Shown here: positions 60,601 through 64,000 of the stretch, one piece after another
Layout: every line of letters begins with the position of its first letter
Position numbering within the stretch: position 1 is the first letter of the stretch
Source: Pyronema omphalodes
Taxonomy: Eukaryota > Ascomycota > Pezizomycetes > Pezizales > Pyronemataceae
DNA: 64,000 bases
Assembly: GCA_024516155.1 (NCBI GenBank)
Contig: JAJJXM010000035.1
Location: forward strand, 248,001-312,000
Direction of reading: 5' to 3'
Notes under the pieces: generated by a model
Told to the model about the DNA's origin: nothing
The model's database searches: none
The model's input: the letters and a program-made list of their open reading frames with translations, nothing else
Program-made: the position numbers and the translations under genes

Positions 60601-63319
60601 GTAAATTCCAATATCGCTTGAGACTCCTCCGAATCCGAATCACCAATTTCAAATCCTATGGCCAAGGAGTGGATGTGGGGCCCGGTCTTACATAGGATTT
60701 CACGGCCCCGTTGATGGAATTGGATACCCTGGTGTACTCATTCAACAAATGGGATTTATTTCTCCCAGAAGGCGACAAGCAATTAAGTAGGAGAGAACAG
60801 GACAGCCATGTAAGCTTCAACACCGTCCAACCAGGTAAACTGCAAACCCTCAGACCCACAGCCTTGAGCATTGATGACAGATGCTCGAAGCTTTCGGTTA
60901 TCTTAAACAGCGAAGAAGTAGTACTCTAGGTAAGCTACGACTGCATCCCCGCATGCCGAAACACCGGCGGATGGACCGTGATGAAGCAGCGGACTACTGT
61001 ATGTTTTTCAGTCAGCCCCAAATTTCCCCGCAGCTGAAAAGAAAAGTGCACTCCCACCCCCTCCCCCAGGAATCTTCAGGCTCGTATAATTTTATTCAGC
61101 TCCATTCTAGACAATTCAGCTCCGTTGGTCTTCCGTTTGTGTCCAGTGGGCATTCATGATTAATTGTGGCTGAAGCACCACAGCAGAAAGAGGAACACGG
61201 TAGTCCGAAAAAGCTTCGCACCTTCCTGAGTCCTTGCGTGCACCGTGACTTTTCACGCGGGATTTGGTGGTTCAGTTGAAATGAGGGGTGCAGCAATGGT
61301 TCAGCGACTAAGAAGATTTTGGCTAGTATACCGGGCTTTAATTCGACTTGCTAACGATGCTAGAGCATGCGGGCTTCCAGGGCTAAAATGAAAGGCGGTC
61401 GCAGTCGGCACGAGGCACGGTGTGACGAGGACTCTGAGGAGGAAGCTCCGCAGTTATGCCGAAGCCGCACGAGAAGACGATGCTTTCTGTCGGGCGATGA
61501 TGAAGGTGCACAGAGGATGTTTTCAGAAGAGAAGGGCTATTAAAAGCGGGATGCAAAAGGGTATTTGGCAAGGCAGGCACGGATCGCTACGTAACGGCAA
61601 GGATGAGGACATTGGAAAAAAGCTGGAAGACGAGGAAGACGAGGAAGAGGATTGATGGAAACAGGAAGGGAGTGGACGGTTTGACACTCGTTCAATTGCG
61701 TGTACAAAATCGTCACGGCGGCTTGGTGGCGCTGAGGGTTGTAGGTTGAAACTCGCCGCTGTCGGAATTCAGGGCTTCAGGCATCGGGCTTCGTAGACAC
61801 TTACTGAGTTCGACGGACTTTGTCGAGCTTGCATAAGGCATCACTAGCAGTAGCGAGAGGCGCCGCGACTCAGAAAGCATCTCGATGAGAAGGCGAGCGG
61901 CAAGAGTGTGAACGCAAGCAAAGAAGCGAGAGAATAGTCAACATAGAGAGAGAGTACTGTGGGAGTGTGTATTGAAGATGTAAAACAGAGACATCAGACG
62001 GTAAGAGTGGTACATAGCATTATTATTGAAGCAGAAGAAGGCCAGCACCTGTCGATCAAATCATCTTTGTTCCCCAGCCCAGTTCCCGCCCTCTCGTACA
62101 GTACATAGTGAGCAATGAGGTGAGCACCCAGCACCCAGCACCCAGCACCCAGCACAAGCGGCGGCGGCGGCGGCAGCTATGTATGAACTGTGCAGATGCA
62201 GTGAAGAGTAAAATAAAATCATATCGAGACGAGCTGGAACATATTACCATCGCGAAGAAAGAAAGAATGAAAGAAAAAAAAAAAAGAAAAAGAAAAAAAA
62301 AAAGTTAACTCGTACCCCTTCATCCCCTCATCCCCTCCCTCATCACACCCCAACCTGCCCAACGGACGTCGTGCTTCCGAAGACTGAGATCCCACCCGTC
62401 GTCTCAACTGAACGAGATCTATTGATTGCACTCCAACCGTTGCACTCCAAACCCGATTACACATCTGCCCACGAGACTGACTGCACAGCAAATCAGGCTT
62501 TCACTTTTCTATTGAGACCCGTCTATCCTCCCGTCTGTCCTCCTCCTCCTCATTTCAACTGTGCACTCCCCCCGACCCCGACCAGTGAATTCCCACCGGA
62601 CCTGTCAGTCGTCGACCAACCAGTCTACATACTCTTTCCAAGTCTCGTCTCCCAGTCCATTCCCTCCCAGTCCAGTCCTCACTCTCCTTCCTACCAGTCG
62701 TCGACCAGTCCACCACCACCACTACCACCACCAGTCTACCACAAGGTCCACACCAACCTACCACCACCACTACTACCACCTACCTACCACCTACCACCGA
62801 CCACCTACCACCTACCACCCCCCCCCCCCCCCCTCCCTCAACTACCATCCGCGCCTGTCCCAGAACATCTAAACCTCGCCTCCCTACCGAGCCGGCTCTC
62901 TCCTGGTACCTCACCTGAAGCAAACCTTCCCTCCCACCACAACCCCCCCCCCCCCCCTTCCGCCGGTTCCCTCCAACCCTCTTATTGCAACGCTCACCTC
63001 GCTCTCCACGTCTAAACATCTGGACTGCAACCGTCGTAACGCTCGTTCCCCCTACGTCACGTCAGGGGCTTTCCTCATCAAAGTCCAACATCGTCAAACG
63101 GCTCCCTCCCACACCACCCTGCTGCCCCCGACTCCGCACAAGCAACCGCCCGAGATCAAATAATCGAGCACCAAAGAGTGCGGGATCTTCGCTGTTTATC
63201 ACAGATAATAGCATCGAACCTGCCAGTCGCACACTGCCGCACATACATTTCTGCATTATCCCGGTATATCGAATCAATCTCCAAAAACACCATAATAGTT
63301 CAACGCACATCGCAGCACT
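57678..63319. other. 5.6-kb region with no recognised gene
   Basis: Base composition is more balanced than elsewhere and many 60-120 codon ORFs occur on both strands, but none shows a family motif, credible splice sites with a common frame, or a codon-like pattern that I trust. From about 62.3 kb the plus strand becomes C/T/A-rich (CCACCACC runs, poly-C at 62818-62833 and 62943-62957), resembling the leader of the gene that starts at 63320. I looked for tRNA-type TTCGA loops and found no credible cloverleaf. Confidence 0.5.
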
Positions 63320-64000
63320 ATGTCACTCGCGCAGCCCCCTGCCCAAGGTTGGTTATCTTACTCCGAAACTTGGTTGAGCGCGCACACGCTGCATTCAAAT
63401 CTGGATTGCCAGAGCGGAGCTGTCTGAAGGAAGGAAGGAAGGAATGAGTAAAAATGAATACCGGGATCTAATTGTTTGGTTTATATAGAACGGCGGCCCT
63501 CGCCCTCAACCCTCGAGTTAGGAACGAATAATCCTTTCCGCGCAAGACTATCCGGAGTTCCTTCACCTACTACTACCGATAACTACTTCGGTTCACAGGG
63601 TCCCTCACGTGAAAGACCCAAGTCTCGCAATCCCTTCCTCGACGTATTCGACGACGAAAGCAACGGAGACTTTGGCTTTGATAATAACCAGCAAGGAATT
63701 CACAGAGCCAACTCGTTTGACGCAACAAACGGCCAGCGCAATCAGTTGACTGGATCTGCCGCAGAGTTATTTGTAAGTGGAATTGATGTAAGCTTATGGA
63801 GCTTGAATCTAATGCTGTACCTTACAGGAGAACCTTACCCTTGCCGACAGCAAACCCGCACCTCCAGCTAGCATGAACCGTCCCCCACCACCCCGCCCTC
63901 CTCCACAGGGTTCCCACCACCACAAGTCGCGATCAGTTTTGGACGATGCTCCTCTGATTTCGATTAACTCATTCCCTGTAGAAGGATCTCGCCCGCCTCC
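63320..64000 (+). CDS. NPF-containing proline-rich protein, Pal1-like (5' part, runs off the window)
   Basis: Exons are 63320-63347, 63489-63772 and 63828 to beyond 64000. Introns are 141 and 55 bp with GTTGGT and GTAAGT donors. The protein begins MSLAQPPAQERRPSPSTLEL and then has NNPFRARL and RNPFLDVFDDE. The two NPF tripeptides are the peptide bound by EH domains of endocytic proteins such as Ede1. SAAELF-ENLTLAD spans intron 2, then comes a Pro-rich run and KSRSVLDDAPLISIN. This arrangement fits the fungal Pal1 cell-morphology/endocytosis family, but the conserved C-terminal domain lies outside the window, so the assignment is tentative. The 28-bp first exon is supported by phase and by the continuity of the QERRPSPS stretch. 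Confidence 0.65.

Noticed and set aside
62371..63015. 214-codon Pro-rich plus-strand ORF
   Set aside because: It is C-rich leader DNA with CCACCACC and poly-C runs just upstream of the Pal1-like start. Overlapping open frames indicate composition bias.
41631..64000. A complete Starship element led by the DUF3435 gene
   Set aside because: Downstream are ordinary conserved genes (TBC GAP, sterol acyltransferase, Stm1) and not accessory cargo. The recombinase lacks a key Arg and no terminal direct repeats were found.

Overview
The window is eukaryotic DNA from a filamentous ascomycete (Pezizomycotina). Leotiomycetes is my best guess from the general look of the proteins, but that is inference. 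The evidence for a fungus is clear: 49-300 bp introns with GTRNGT donors, CTAAC/CTAAT branch sites and YAG acceptors; long pyrimidine-rich 5' leaders; a Tad-type LINE fragment; and fungal protein families (GT90/CAP10, a DUF3435 tyrosine recombinase, an Are1/Are2-type sterol acyltransferase, Stm1, a TBC1D5-like GAP). Gene density is low. Eleven genes that I can support occupy under a third of the window, and the rest is AT-rich spacer full of micro- and minisatellites and poly-G/poly-C runs.

Layout. 1-10 kb: gene desert with tandem repeats and a small foldback element (5574-5776). 10.1-10.9 kb: a 5'-truncated Tad-like LINE with a perfect 15-bp target-site duplication. 11.4-12.4 kb (+): a LIM-domain gene. 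13.5-16.1 kb (-): a membrane-anchored GT90 glycosyltransferase in one exon. 16.1-23.6 kb: a second desert with a 366-bp MITE flanked by TA (19113-19478). 23.6-25.4 kb (+): five-exon D-galactonate dehydratase. 28.0-28.9 kb (-): eEF1A-type lysine methyltransferase (Efm4/METTL10 type). 29.6-31.4 kb (-): Ser/Pro-rich protein with DFGxF motifs, possibly a clathrin-adaptor accessory protein. 33.8-36.1 kb (+): nine-exon PP2A scaffold subunit A. 36.6-41.6 kb: repeat-rich segment with a ~360-bp GGGGATTT octamer array, a perfect 20-bp hairpin and eroded ORFs. 41.6-43.6 kb (+): DUF3435 tyrosine recombinase, the family of Starship 'captains', with a changed first catalytic arginine and an apparently lost C-terminal zinc finger. 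45.0-47.9 kb (+): TBC1D5-like Rab GAP. 51.2-53.2 kb (+): sterol O-acyltransferase. 56.4-57.7 kb (-): Stm1/SERBP1-like ribosome-binding protein. 57.7-63.3 kb: spacer with no recognisable gene. 63.3 kb to the end (+): 5' part of an NPF-containing, Pal1-like protein cut by the window edge.

The genes form no operon or obvious biosynthetic cluster. They are dispersed housekeeping functions: translation (Efm4, Stm1), signalling (PP2A-A), endosomal and clathrin traffic (TBC1D5-like, DFGxF protein, Pal1-like), lipid esters (sterol acyltransferase), glycan synthesis (GT90) and sugar-acid catabolism (galactonate dehydratase). The least ordinary content is mobile or derived from mobile DNA: the DUF3435 gene with its non-canonical introns, the LINE with intact TSDs and a second LINE 3' end at 27.35 kb, and the two non-autonomous inverted-repeat elements. 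Exon boundaries were worked out by hand from splice signals and phase. Functions rest on recognised motifs, not on database searches.
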